Shown here in pieces: positions 1 through 8,479 of a stretch of 64,000 nucleotides of DNA. The position numbers were made by a program, and so were the translations under genes. The stretch is from Murimonas intestini. GTDB taxonomy: Bacteria > Bacillota > Clostridia > Lachnospirales > Lachnospiraceae. The notes beneath the pieces are model-generated. The model saw nothing but the letters and a program-made list of their open reading frames with translations, did no database searches and had not been told where the DNA came from. The DNA is taken from positions 127,746 to 191,745 of the forward strand of contig NZ_JANKBI010000010.1 of assembly GCF_024622195.1 (NCBI RefSeq), written 5' to 3'. Numbering within the stretch: position 1 is the first letter of the stretch; each line of letters starts with the position of its first letter.

Positions 1-843
1 GCCGGTATTTTGTCTTTGGGCACAGATGTCAGTCTGCAGGCTGCTGAACCTGAGACAGTCGTGGAGACAGAAGCTGAGGAGACGAAAGGATCAGAAACAG
101 AAGGATCAAAAATCCAGGAAAATGAAAAACAGGACAAAAACGGAGAGTATTTTGGTGTCTGGCGCTATATCTGGTATGACAATACTGACTATGCCCTGTC
201 AAACGACCTAATGTTTATGCCGGATGGAACTATTTTTCTGGCAGATGTACCGGAAGCTATTCAAGTGGGAACATACGAATTATCTGGCGGAAAGTTCACA
301 ATGGAAAACCTGCCTGAGGAAGTGGCCGCACAAGCGAACAGTATCACAGGTGAATTTACTCCGCTTGTGAAAAGTGACGCAGCCACATATAAGCTAAAAT
401 CAGAAGATGCTGATCTCTATTTCCAGAATGAAGAAGAGGATAACAAACTGGTTATGACTGTGGATGCCACAGATGAGACAGACCCCCTTGCTCCCAAGTC
501 AATACAGGCAGCAACCGCTTTTCTGAAGCTTAAAAATCAGGACCTGTTTCTGAATAAGCTCCTTCAGGATACAGCCTGGGACATCGACGGAAAGGTCCTT
601 GTCATTTCATCAGACGGAACACTTAACCTGGATGACGGCGCTCAGACCGGCAAGTTTACTGTCAGCTCTAATGAAATTAAATTTGCCTGGGATAAAGGTG
701 CCGCTGTCACATATATGCCGGAAGAGATAACAGAATACAGCATAATTCTGAGTAATCTGGAAGATGACAGCCAGATCATCACACTGACAAGAAATGCTGA
801 TATTTCCATGCCTGAGGCAGACACTGAGGCTGAGACAGAATAA
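1..843 (+). CDS. Secreted acidic protein of unknown function (5' end outside the window)
   Basis: The reading frame is open to the first base of the window, so the gene starts upstream. The first visible residues (AGILSLG..., then SLQA/AEPE) look like the end of a signal peptide with an AxA-like cleavage site. A Glu/Thr-rich linker follows (about residues 15-45), then a domain starting near YFGVW that reads as two similar beta-rich segments, each containing a 'dG-t' turn followed by 'G-y-/f-' strands (DGTIFLADV...VGTYEL and DGTLNLDDG...TGKFTV). The C-terminus is again acidic (EADTEAETE). I do not recognise the family; the duplicated pattern resembles lipocalin-like or DUF-type secreted domains of Clostridia, but this is inference. 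The next gene begins 59 bases downstream on the same strand. Confidence 0.7.
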   Translation, partial: AGILSLGTDVSLQAAEPETVVETEAEETKGSETEGSKIQENEKQDKNGEYFGVWRYIWYDNTDYALSNDLMFMPDGTIFLADVPEAIQVGTYELSGGKFTMENLPEEVAAQANSITGEFTPLVKSDAATYKLKSEDADLYFQNEEEDNKLVMTVDATDETDPLAPKSIQAATAFLKLKNQDLFLNKLLQDTAWDIDGKVLVISSDGTLNLDDGAQTGKFTVSSNEIKFAWDKGAAVTYMPEEITEYSIILSNLEDDSQIITLTRNADISMPEADTEAETE

Positions 844-902
844 ATTGTAATTAAGCTGTCAGAGAAAAAGCCTTCTGCTGTACATAAGATTAAGGAGATA
901 TC

Positions 903-2048
903 ATGGATGATCTACTAATGACCTCAGGGTATAATTTCGAGGGATATAAAATAAAAAAATATATTGGTTTCTGTTCCGGAGAATGCGTTCTGGGAACAGG
1001 CTTTCTCAGTTCTTTAGGCGCAGGACTTGCAGACTTTCTGGGTTCAAACAGTTCTATGTATGAAGGAAAATTGTACAAAGCTAAGAATATGGCGATCTCT
1101 GATCTGATAAGCACTGCAAAGAATCTGGGTGCAAATGCGGTAATTGGACTCGATGTGGATTACACAACTTTTACATCAGATATAATGGGAGTGATCGCCA
1201 ACGGCACTGCTGTCTATATTGAGCCAGAACACGCGGAATCACCAGCAGAGATATCTTTTTCTACATCTCTCAGCCAGGCAGATGATAAGTCAAAAGAAAA
1301 GATTATAAATATTCCTGTCATAAATTATTACACTGATATATCTGTCAGGCCATTTATGATAAAGTATAATATTTCAGCTCATACAGTAAAACTGCAACTA
1401 TGTAAATATAACGATCTTCCGGTGACTGCATTGAATCTGAGCTTTATATTCAATACTATTTTTGGAACAACTGCTGTATTTGAGGATATTAATTTTACTG
1501 ACATTTCAGTCAAAGAAAATTATCTTGAAACAGAATATGTCACTTTGTCTATTCCTCTTAATACCTTGAAAATAATCAACAGCTGTACTGTTTCAATACA
1601 TCATTATCTGGAGGATAAAGTATGCTATACACCAGATTCCCCATACCGTCTGACTGTACTGGAGCCTGACAGGCTGACCGGGCTCCGCAATATCTACGGG
1701 AGCGATGTAGTCTCAGATTATGCTGTCGGAGAAGACCACTGGCTATGTCTGTGCGGCATGGAGAACCCTCTGTATGCAGACACCTGCTGTCTGTGCGGAC
1801 GCTCTCAGAATGCACATCAGGCTGTTTCCTCTGATACAAGATTTCCCTGCACTTTTATACAGACAGCAGAAGATTTATCCTCCGCACTGGAAATCAAAAA
1901 GTATATAGACAGCCTCGCAGATAACCAGCTTCTGCCCGATGCCTTACTGAATGAAATAGACAAGCTGACAAAATATGAACGGCTGTACGGCAACATGAAA
2001 GATTCCTGCATAAAGATAATAAAGCAGTATCTTCAAGCCGAAAAGTGA
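903..2048 (+). CDS. YbjQ-family protein with a C-terminal RanBP2-like zinc finger
   Basis: 381 residues, preceded by the ribosome site AAGGAG. Residues about 5-105 match the YbjQ/UPF0145 fold seen as a pentameric beta-alpha protein: a TSGYNFEGYKI start, KNMAISDLISTAKNLGANAVIGLDVDY in the helix-strand core (quoted here only to residue 20-mer scale) and a closing GTAVYIE strand. A middle region of about 150 residues looks beta-rich and is unknown to me. Near residue 280 there is a compact W-x-C-x-C-G...N...C-x2-C-G zinc-binding pattern, followed by a helical tail of about 80 residues. YbjQ proteins have no settled biochemical role. The gene ends at a convergent hairpin shared with the permease gene on the other strand. 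Family assignment of the N-terminus is fairly sure; the function is not. Confidence 0.7.
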   Translation: MDDLLMTSGYNFEGYKIKKYIGFCSGECVLGTGFLSSLGAGLADFLGSNSSMYEGKLYKAKNMAISDLISTAKNLGANAVIGLDVDYTTFTSDIMGVIANGTAVYIEPEHAESPAEISFSTSLSQADDKSKEKIINIPVINYYTDISVRPFMIKYNISAHTVKLQLCKYNDLPVTALNLSFIFNTIFGTTAVFEDINFTDISVKENYLETEYVTLSIPLNTLKIINSCTVSIHHYLEDKVCYTPDSPYRLTVLEPDRLTGLRNIYGSDVVSDYAVGEDHWLCLCGMENPLYADTCCLCGRSQNAHQAVSSDTRFPCTFIQTAEDLSSALEIKKYIDSLADNQLLPDALLNEIDKLTKYERLYGNMKDSCIKIIKQYLQAEK

Positions 2049-2074
2049 AACAGTATTTAATCGGTGCAGTCCCC

Positions 2075-2119
2075 GGATAGCAGCATGTGACCAGTAACTC
2101 TGATTGTATGCTGCTATCC
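2075..2119. terminator. Hairpin terminator between convergent genes, with dispersed-repeat core
   Basis: Perfect 12-bp arms GGATAGCAGCAT (2075-2086) and ATGCTGCTATCC (2108-2119) enclose a 21-base loop, and TTTTATT follows on the + strand. It can end transcription of the YbjQ-like gene. The stop codon of the convergent permease gene lies inside the right arm. The loop contains GACCAGTAACTCTGATT, part of the dispersed element described under findings. Confidence 0.65.
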
Positions 2120-2974
2120 TTTTATTCCCGTAGAAGCGATCCCCTCCACAAGATACTTCTGCATTGTCACAAATATCAGGAAGATCGGTATCAGTGACAG
2201 TGTGGCCATTGCAAACATTGCACCCCAGTCAGAGCCTACTGTGGGGTCCGAAAACATCTTCAGCGCATAGCTGACAGGATATTTCATGGGGTCATTCAGA
2301 TAAATCAATGGTGACAGGAAATCATCCCAGCGCCACATAAACGAAAAGATTGCGCTTGTCACAAGCGCCGGCTTGACAAGCGGCAGGATGATCCTGGCAA
2401 AAATGCCATAGATACTGCACCCGTCCATTCTGGCAGCCTCATCCAGATCTCTTGGTATTCCTTTCATAAACTGGATATCCAGAAAGATAAAAAATCCCTG
2501 TCCAAAAAACTGCGGTACGATAATCGGAAGATAAGACCCCACCCAGCCCATCTTGTTGAACATGATATACTGAGGTATCATGATCATCTGAAACGGAAGC
2601 ATCATGGCAACAAGCATGCATGCAAACCAAAATCCCTTCAGCTTAAAATTACATCTTGCAAATCCAAATGCCACAACTGCAGATGAGAACACTGCACCGA
2701 TTGTGGAAATACCTGCAATGATAAAAGAATTTTTAAAAAATATTCCAAACCCGTATCCTGCAAAGCCCTGCCACCCTGTTTTGTAATTCTCCAGTGTAAA
2801 CGTGTCCGGTATCAGCCGGGCTGCTGTTTTGAAGATTTCCCCGCTTTCTTTAAAGGTACTCATGATCATCCATACAAGAGGGTATACCATAATACAGGCT
2901 CCTGCAAGCGTAACGGTATGATATAACACATTTTTTCCGGCTCTTTTTCCTCTGTAACTTCTTCTGTTCTCCAT
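2114..2974 (-). CDS. Carbohydrate ABC transporter permease, MalG/YesQ type
   Basis: Inner-membrane subunit of an oligosaccharide importer. It has six predicted membrane helices and the permease/ATPase contact loop near EAARMDGCSIYGIFARIILP, the classic EAA motif of MalG-type proteins, about 90 residues before the C-terminus. The end VEGIASTGIKG is typical of the CUT1 family. I place the start at ATG 2974 because AAGG sits nine bases upstream; a TTG at 2983 would overlap the preceding gene by four bases. It follows the MalF-type permease directly, so both subunits are probably translationally coupled. No ATP-binding subunit is encoded nearby, as is usual for CUT1 systems of Firmicutes that share an MsmX-type ATPase. 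The position next to a GH28 gene suggests a pectin or rhamnogalacturonan fragment as substrate. Confidence 0.88.
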   Translation of the reverse strand: MENRRSYRGKRAGKNVLYHTVTLAGACIMVYPLVWMIMSTFKESGEIFKTAARLIPDTFTLENYKTGWQGFAGYGFGIFFKNSFIIAGISTIGAVFSSAVVAFGFARCNFKLKGFWFACMLVAMMLPFQMIMIPQYIMFNKMGWVGSYLPIIVPQFFGQGFFIFLDIQFMKGIPRDLDEAARMDGCSIYGIFARIILPLVKPALVTSAIFSFMWRWDDFLSPLIYLNDPMKYPVSYALKMFSDPTVGSDWGAMFAMATLSLIPIFLIFVTMQKYLVEGIASTGIKG

Positions 2975-2979
2975 AGCTC

Positions 2980-3909
2980 TCAACCTTCAGATTCGTAGTA
3001 GACCCATTTGTTCTGGGATTTAAACAAGATGAATGTCAGCAGCCCTATCACCAGTATCATGAACCAGGCCATGGCACAGCCATATCCAAGTTTATTGTAT
3101 GTAAATGAATTCTGGTACATGTATACTGCATAAAACCTGGTACTGTCCCGGGGGCCTCCCTGAGTGATGATATAGCTCTGTGTGAATGCCATAAAACCTG
3201 TAATCAGCTGATTGATCAGATTAAAAAAGATGGAGGGGGTCAGCATGGGAAGAGTGATCTTAAAAAATTTCTGGAAACCGCCTGCCCCGTCCATAATAGC
3301 TGCCTCATACAGATTGACAGGAATCTGCTTCAGTCCTGATAAAAATATCAGCATAGAAGATCCAAACTGCCAGACCGCCAGGATGATCAATGTCCATATA
3401 GCAGTGTCAGAGCGCCCCAGCCAGGCCGTACTGCACGGAATCCCTATGGCCTGCAGCATGGTGTTGATCACTCCGTCCCCTGAAAACATCCTTTTCCATA
3501 GAATAGCTACAGCCACACTTGATCCCATAATAGACGGCAGATAGTACACAGCGCGGTAAAAGCCTGAAGCTTTTGTTCCCCTGACAAGCAGCATGGCCAC
3601 TGCCAGAGCCATAATAAGCCTGAGGGGAACAGAGCAGAATACATAATACATGGTAACTCCAAATACCTTCCAGAATTTCGCATCCTTTGTAAACATTGTC
3701 ATATAATTCTCGATCCCGATAAAGACAGGCGATTCCAGTATATTATATCTCGTAAAAGAAAATCCAAAAGATAAAGCCATTGGGACAGCCATAAAAGCCA
3801 GGAAGCCTATGATGAAGGGCAAGATAAATACATACCCTGCCGCCTTCTCCGTGTTCAGCTTCTGCGCCAGCGTCTTTTTACTTTTGGGAGGTTTTTCTGT
3901 CTGTTTCAT
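2980..3909 (-). CDS. Carbohydrate ABC transporter permease, MalF/YesP type
   Basis: 309 residues with a short basic cytoplasmic N-terminus (KPPKSKKTLAQKL) followed by six predicted membrane helices. The EAA loop reads EAAIMDGAGGFQKFFKITLP, as in MalF/LacF-type subunits of the CUT1 family. The ribosome site GGAGGGG lies eight bases before ATG. It is transcribed after the substrate-binding lipoprotein gene (27-base gap) and before the second permease, the normal order binding protein-MalF-MalG. In B. subtilis the analogous YesOPQ system imports rhamnogalacturonan fragments; the substrate here is inferred only from the GH28 gene close by. Confidence 0.9.
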   Translation of the reverse strand: MKQTEKPPKSKKTLAQKLNTEKAAGYVFILPFIIGFLAFMAVPMALSFGFSFTRYNILESPVFIGIENYMTMFTKDAKFWKVFGVTMYYVFCSVPLRLIMALAVAMLLVRGTKASGFYRAVYYLPSIMGSSVAVAILWKRMFSGDGVINTMLQAIGIPCSTAWLGRSDTAIWTLIILAVWQFGSSMLIFLSGLKQIPVNLYEAAIMDGAGGFQKFFKITLPMLTPSIFFNLINQLITGFMAFTQSYIITQGGPRDSTRFYAVYMYQNSFTYNKLGYGCAMAWFMILVIGLLTFILFKSQNKWVYYESEG

Positions 3910-3936
3910 ACTATTCCCCTCCGCATGCGTGTCCGC

Positions 3937-5271
3937 CTATTTTGCTGCCTCATCTAAAATTCTCTTAGCATCGGTCATAAAGGATTCTGTGGCTTCCTCC
4001 ACTGTGATATCACCATATCTGAGATTTTCAACAATAGAGTTGCATAAATCATCCACTTCAGCTCTTCCTTCTGGTTCAGGCGGGTCTACTGAGCCTGCCA
4101 CCGTATTTACTTCTGCCACATAATCAAAAACTACCTGCGCAACCGGATCAGCCTTAGGCTTAATAGCCTCTGATACATCTGTATTGACAGGCATTCCTCT
4201 CTCTGCCATAAGAATCTCATTACATTCTACACTGTTTATGAACCAGTTAATAAATTTTGCCGCCTCTTCTTTATTCCTGGAAGTTTCAGCAACACTTAAG
4301 AAGGCTGCCGGCTGAAGGTACATAGGCTTAGTATCCTTCCCCTCAACTGTGGGGTACATAGTAATTCCCAGTTCACGGCCGGCTGCGCTGCAGATGCTTA
4401 TATACTGGTTGCAGTATGAAAAATCATTCCAGGTTGTCCCATCATTTATAGGCTTTGTTTCTACCACATACGGATTTTTTTCCGCCAGTACATCAGGTGA
4501 GATGGCAAATTCTGCCTGTGCGAATTTCTCCACAAGTGCGAAATGTTCTTTTACAGAGGTATCATCCCCGGCATTAATGTCTTCAAAAAGTGAACTTCCG
4601 TTTACTCTGGCCATATATTTTAACGTATTCATTCCTCCGTCAAAATAAGTCCTTGCTCCTGTCTTATCATAAATCTCCTGTGATATGTCATATAACTCGT
4701 CAAATGTCATCTGCTGAGGAATTGTTACACCTGCTTCCTCCACGATTGCTTTATCATAATCCATCATGAGGGCTGTGACTCCGCTGCTTATTCCATAGCA
4801 TTTGCCATCGATTGTGCTGCTGTCGATGACAGATTTATTTATCTTTTCCGTATCAATGACACCGCTGTCTATAAATTCCGAAAGATCAGCCAGCTGTCCG
4901 CTGCTTTGATAGCTGCCCAGATATCCGTAATCCTGCTGCATGATATCCGGCAGATTGCCTCCTGCCGCCATAGCTGACAGCTTATCCCAGTAGCCTGTCC
5001 AATCTGTAAACTCAACTTTGATCTCAACATTCGGATTATTGCTCATATAAAGGTCCACTGCTTTTTTTGTAAGATCATTTCTCGTCTGGTTTCCCCACCA
5101 GCAAAAGCTCAATGTTACTTTTTCATCGCCTGACCTGGTGAGGTTTACTTCTGTCTCACTTTTCTTTGCCGGCTCCTTTGCCGTTTTTGTCTGTGCACCC
5201 TGAGAACATCCTGCAAACGCTGCCGCCGCCATGACTGCAGCCAATGATCCTGCTAATAGTTTCTTTTTCAT
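3937..5271 (-). CDS. Sugar-binding lipoprotein of an ABC importer (SBP family 1)
   Basis: 444 residues. The N-terminus MKKKLLAG...AFAGC is a lipoprotein signal with the lipobox Cys at about residue 21, so the mature protein is anchored outside the membrane and captures the sugar for the two permeases encoded downstream. The body has the usual family-1 features: VTLSFCWWGNQTRND at the start, a WTGYWDKLSAMAAGGNLPDIMQQD segment typical of this class (quoted piecewise), and AKFINWFINS near the end. Its length is normal for the family. The gene starts the operon, 113 bases after the response regulator gene on the same strand, and a candidate promoter lies in that gap. The substrate is unknown; a pectin-derived oligosaccharide is inferred from context. 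Confidence 0.88.
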   Translation of the reverse strand: MKKKLLAGSLAAVMAAAAFAGCSQGAQTKTAKEPAKKSETEVNLTRSGDEKVTLSFCWWGNQTRNDLTKKAVDLYMSNNPNVEIKVEFTDWTGYWDKLSAMAAGGNLPDIMQQDYGYLGSYQSSGQLADLSEFIDSGVIDTEKINKSVIDSSTIDGKCYGISSGVTALMMDYDKAIVEEAGVTIPQQMTFDELYDISQEIYDKTGARTYFDGGMNTLKYMARVNGSSLFEDINAGDDTSVKEHFALVEKFAQAEFAISPDVLAEKNPYVVETKPINDGTTWNDFSYCNQYISICSAAGRELGITMYPTVEGKDTKPMYLQPAAFLSVAETSRNKEEAAKFINWFINSVECNEILMAERGMPVNTDVSEAIKPKADPVAQVVFDYVAEVNTVAGSVDPPEPEGRAEVDDLCNSIVENLRYGDITVEEATESFMTDAKRILDEAAK

Positions 5272-5342
5272 TTAGAATCCCCCTTTTCTTTTGCTGCCGC
5301 AGCCATCGGGCTGCATGACACCTATTTGATGTCTACATTCTA

Positions 5343-5370
5343 TATTTATCCCCTCTGGCTGTAAAGTCAA
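5343..5370 (-). promoter_or_regulatory. Candidate sigma-A promoter of the sugar ABC operon
   Basis: On the minus strand TTGACT (5370-5365) and TAAATA (5348-5343) are 16 bases apart, upstream of the binding-protein gene. A small hairpin GCAGCC-atcg-GGCTGC (5297-5312) lies in the leader. The -10 is weak, which fits a promoter needing an AraC-type activator. Confidence 0.4.
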
Positions 5371-5384
5371 AAAAGCGGGTTTTC

Positions 5385-6899
5385 CTATCCAAAAAATGGT
5401 TCTCTGGATTTGAACCGGGAAGGCGGAATTCCCATATATTTCTTAAATACTCTGGAAAAATGCTGTCCGTCAGCGTCATATCCCACGATCTGAGCCAGGT
5501 TTGACACAGGTATTTCAGGTTCAGATCTCATGATCCCGGCAGCTGTCTCTATACGGATTTTTGTCAGATAGACAGAAAATTTTTCATGCATCCCGGCCAT
5601 AAATATGCGGCTGAAATAATCTTCATTCATGTGCAGGATATTTCTGCACAGCCACAGGGCGCTCAGCTCCTTCTTGTTCAGATTTGCATAGATTACCTGC
5701 AGTATCACTGCCATCTTAAACTCTTCTGAAGGGAGATCACCAAATTCTTCTTCCACTATGATCTGCTGAACTGTTTTATAAACCAGGGCTTTTGTATACC
5801 TTTCAGGCAGCCTGTTATACAGTTTTTCAGTTCCGGCATGATAGAGAGTTCCCACAAGTACTGCGCTCATCTGAAGGATTTCTTTAGCTGTACAATTTTT
5901 AACAGTGAACATGCTGTATATCAGATTAAAGTGAAACAGCAGGGCTGCACAGTCTTTTTCACCCTTTAAATGAAGATACGGGATCTTTGTTCCCTCCGGC
6001 GCTGATCCTCTTATATAAAAAAATGCCTCTTTCAGGCTCTCCGGTTCCCTGACAATCACCTCCGGAAAAGGGCGCGGCGGCCACTCGCCGGGATCTCTGG
6101 CTTCCATTATATTTTGAAAGACATGGACGCTCAGCAAAAATGCTGTACTCCCGGTTTTTCCCTCTTCCACGATCCTTCTGAGCGCCTGGTATAAATAGCT
6201 CTCCTCTTTTTGGGAAATATGGAAAGGCACTTTTTTTCCGTCTTTCCATATTTCCGGACTGTTCCAGTATACCTTTCTCCCTTCCTTCTGTCCTGATGGC
6301 CTTTCAGATGCATATTGCCCCAAGATATCAATATGCTCCCCGGTCCGGCAGACAATGAGACGGTGAAGCCGCTCCCTGCTGTCACGCAGAGGGCTTAAAA
6401 ATGTATAGTCGCACTCCCGCTCTGCCCTGGCCAAAAGGATCATCCTGTCGTCACTATTCACAGCCCCGCTAAAAACGCTGTTCCGAAATAGCCGCATCCT
6501 GCCGCCTTCTTCTCTCTCTTCAAAACTTGTCAGTTCATCCAGCGCTTTCATTACTGCTTCCTTCAGTCTGTCTTGTCTGCATGGCTTCAGCAGATAATAC
6601 TTCACTCCGCATTCCATCATTTTACTTGTATATTCATAGCCTTCATATTGGGCTACAACAATAAAAATTATCTCCGGCTTGATCTTCCTCCCGCTCTCTA
6701 TCATCTCCACACCGTTCATTACCGGCATTCTAATATCTGTAACTACAATATCAGGCCTGATCTCCCTTATCTTCTCCAGACCTCTTTCTCCGTTCTCTGC
6801 CATACCTGCCAGTGCAATTCCATAACTTTCCCATTTAAGAAGTGACGCCAGCCTCTCCCTGTCTTCTGGCTCACTGTCTACAATAAGCAGTTTCCGCAT
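5385..6899 (-). CDS. AraC-type response regulator (YesN-like) with degenerate receiver
   Basis: 504 residues: receiver domain (about 1-120), a long middle region, and two AraC helix-turn-helix motifs at the C-terminus (about 405-500; ...NLAQIVGYDADGQHFSRVFKKY). The phospho-acceptor context VVTDIRMP and the LLKP lysine are present. However the acidic pair near residue 8 reads VDSE instead of the usual VDDE, and the switch Ser/Thr position reads VVAQYEGYEY where the paralogue at 10254 has LLSGYSEFEY. No histidine kinase gene is adjacent. Presumably it controls the ABC operon downstream and perhaps the divergent GH28 gene. It may act without phosphorylation; that is inference. Confidence 0.85.
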   Translation of the reverse strand: MRKLLIVDSEPEDRERLASLLKWESYGIALAGMAENGERGLEKIREIRPDIVVTDIRMPVMNGVEMIESGRKIKPEIIFIVVAQYEGYEYTSKMMECGVKYYLLKPCRQDRLKEAVMKALDELTSFEEREEGGRMRLFRNSVFSGAVNSDDRMILLARAERECDYTFLSPLRDSRERLHRLIVCRTGEHIDILGQYASERPSGQKEGRKVYWNSPEIWKDGKKVPFHISQKEESYLYQALRRIVEEGKTGSTAFLLSVHVFQNIMEARDPGEWPPRPFPEVIVREPESLKEAFFYIRGSAPEGTKIPYLHLKGEKDCAALLFHFNLIYSMFTVKNCTAKEILQMSAVLVGTLYHAGTEKLYNRLPERYTKALVYKTVQQIIVEEEFGDLPSEEFKMAVILQVIYANLNKKELSALWLCRNILHMNEDYFSRIFMAGMHEKFSVYLTKIRIETAAGIMRSEPEIPVSNLAQIVGYDADGQHFSRVFKKYMGIPPSRFKSREPFFG

Positions 6900-6949
6900 T
6901 CTGTTTTCCTCTCCGCAGTCAGCATCTTATGTCACTAGTATCTGCGTTA

Positions 6950-6978
6950 ACTATATCAAAATCACCTTTGAAATGCAA
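6950..6978 (-). promoter_or_regulatory. Promoter of the orphan response regulator gene
   Basis: On the minus strand TTGCAT (6978-6973), a 17-base spacer and TATAGT (6955-6950) with an extended TGA just before the -10. The start codon of the regulator lies about 50 bases downstream with GGAGAGG as ribosome site. Confidence 0.6.
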
Positions 6979-7114
6979 ACCTCATCATCCCCTCTGCTCC
7001 TTTGCCCGCATGCCGGAAATAATGGACTGCTGAAAATATTGCACGGTTTTTGTCAGACGAATGTCGGTTTCTGCTATTCCCCGGAATAAATATTTCCTGT
7101 ATAACTCTAAGTAA

Positions 7115-7139
7115 ATAAGTTGATTGGGAGTTAACTTAT
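7115..7139 (+). promoter_or_regulatory. Inverted repeat upstream of GH28 gene, candidate activator site
   Basis: ATAAGTT (7115-7121) and AACTTAT (7133-7139) form a perfect 7-bp inverted repeat 40 bases before the GH28 start. No convincing -35/-10 pair is seen in this 279-base divergent gap, so expression probably depends on an AraC-type regulator. That role is inferred. Confidence 0.3.
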
Positions 7140-7178
7140 ATATTACTTCTAAAAGTAACAGGAGGAAGCTGTGAAAAT

Positions 7179-8453
7179 ATGAAAAAAACATTATATTCTT
7201 CAGATTACGGGATTGAACCAAATGGGCTGACGGATGTGACAGGCAAGCTTCAGCAGCTCATAGATGATGCCGGGGCGTCAGAGGGAAAGGCTGTGGTCCA
7301 AAGAGGCATCTATCTCACCGGAAGCCTTTTTTTAAGGAGCCATATGGAGCTTCATCTGGATGAAGGCGCCATTTTACTTGGCAGTAAAAATGAGGACGCT
7401 TACCCCCTAATGCAGACCCGGGCCGCCGGGATAGAGATGGAATGGATGGGCGCTCTGCTCAATGCCATAGACTGTGAAGACATCGTCATCTCAGGTACAG
7501 GTACACTTGACGGGCAGGGCGAGATCTGGTGGGAAAAGTTCTGGGGGAAAGACCGCAAAGGCGGAATGTGCAGCGAATATGAAAAAATGGGGCTTAGATG
7601 GGCCGCTGACTATGACTGTCTGCGTCCGCGCCTAGTCCAGCTGCGGAATTGTAAAAATGTGATCTGTAAGGATATTCACCTGACCAGGTCCGGCTTCTGG
7701 AACCTTCATATATGCTATTGCAGCCATGTTCTCGTGCAGGGTGTCTGGATCACAAATGCCCAGGGACCGAGTACGGACGGGATAGATATTGATTCCTGCT
7801 GTGATGTACTTATTGAAGACTGCGACATATCCTGCAATGATGACAACATTGTCATAAAATCCGGCATGAATGCAGACGGCATGCGTGTAAACCGTATCTG
7901 TGAAAAAGTGGAGGTCAAAGACTGCACACTTCGTGAAGGTATGGGGCTGGCCTTTGGAAGTGATATGGCCGGAGGCATGGATGAAATCTATCTCCATGAC
8001 ATTCACTTCATCGGTACGGACAACGGCGTATACATCAAATCCTCTAAAATAAGAGGAGGCTTTATAGACCATACACGGGTGGAAGACCTGGATATGATAA
8101 ATGTAGACTTTGCCATTAATTTAAACACCAACTGGTTTCCAGATTTCAGCTATCCGGTGATACCCAAAAATTATCAGGGGAAAATCCCAAAACGCTGGGA
8201 GCTTCTCACAGAAAAGGTTCCTGAAGGAAAAGGCATGCCCCAGGTCAAAAATATGGTTATCAAAAATCTGACATCATCATATGAAGAAAACTATACAGGC
8301 CGGTCCACAGCCTTCTTTATCCAGGCATTTGACGAAAACCCCATCCAGAATATCCAGATGGAGAATGTTAAAATATATGCAAAAGAATTTGGCTCTATCC
8401 ATCAGGTCAAAAATATAAACATGAAAGACGTGGAAATAACAATAAGAAGTTAA
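7179..8453 (+). CDS. Glycoside hydrolase family 28 (polygalacturonase-like)
   Basis: 424 residues without a signal peptide, so the enzyme acts in the cytoplasm on imported oligogalacturonide-type fragments. The right-handed beta-helix family is recognised by DYGIEPNG at the start, the GTGTLDGQG segment, and the catalytic region around residues 200-230: STDGIDIDSC and NDDNIVIKSG, which supply the acidic residues. The third motif, usually GHG, reads GMGLAFGSDMAGG, and the usual RIK reads YIKSSKI, as in the exo-acting branch of the family. Ribosome site AGGAGG is 13 bases from ATG, a little far. The gene is followed after 26 bases by yesM/yesN-type genes and probably shares their transcript. Exact substrate (galacturonan, rhamnogalacturonan or other) cannot be read from sequence. 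Confidence 0.87.
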   Translation: MKKTLYSSDYGIEPNGLTDVTGKLQQLIDDAGASEGKAVVQRGIYLTGSLFLRSHMELHLDEGAILLGSKNEDAYPLMQTRAAGIEMEWMGALLNAIDCEDIVISGTGTLDGQGEIWWEKFWGKDRKGGMCSEYEKMGLRWAADYDCLRPRLVQLRNCKNVICKDIHLTRSGFWNLHICYCSHVLVQGVWITNAQGPSTDGIDIDSCCDVLIEDCDISCNDDNIVIKSGMNADGMRVNRICEKVEVKDCTLREGMGLAFGSDMAGGMDEIYLHDIHFIGTDNGVYIKSSKIRGGFIDHTRVEDLDMINVDFAINLNTNWFPDFSYPVIPKNYQGKIPKRWELLTEKVPEGKGMPQVKNMVIKNLTSSYEENYTGRSTAFFIQAFDENPIQNIQMENVKIYAKEFGSIHQVKNINMKDVEITIRS

Positions 8454-8479
8454 CATTATCCTGAGTTTGGAGGTATCCT

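Noticed and set aside
7632..8072. 146-residue frame on the - strand
   Set aside because: Antisense to GH28, which has catalytic motifs across this part.
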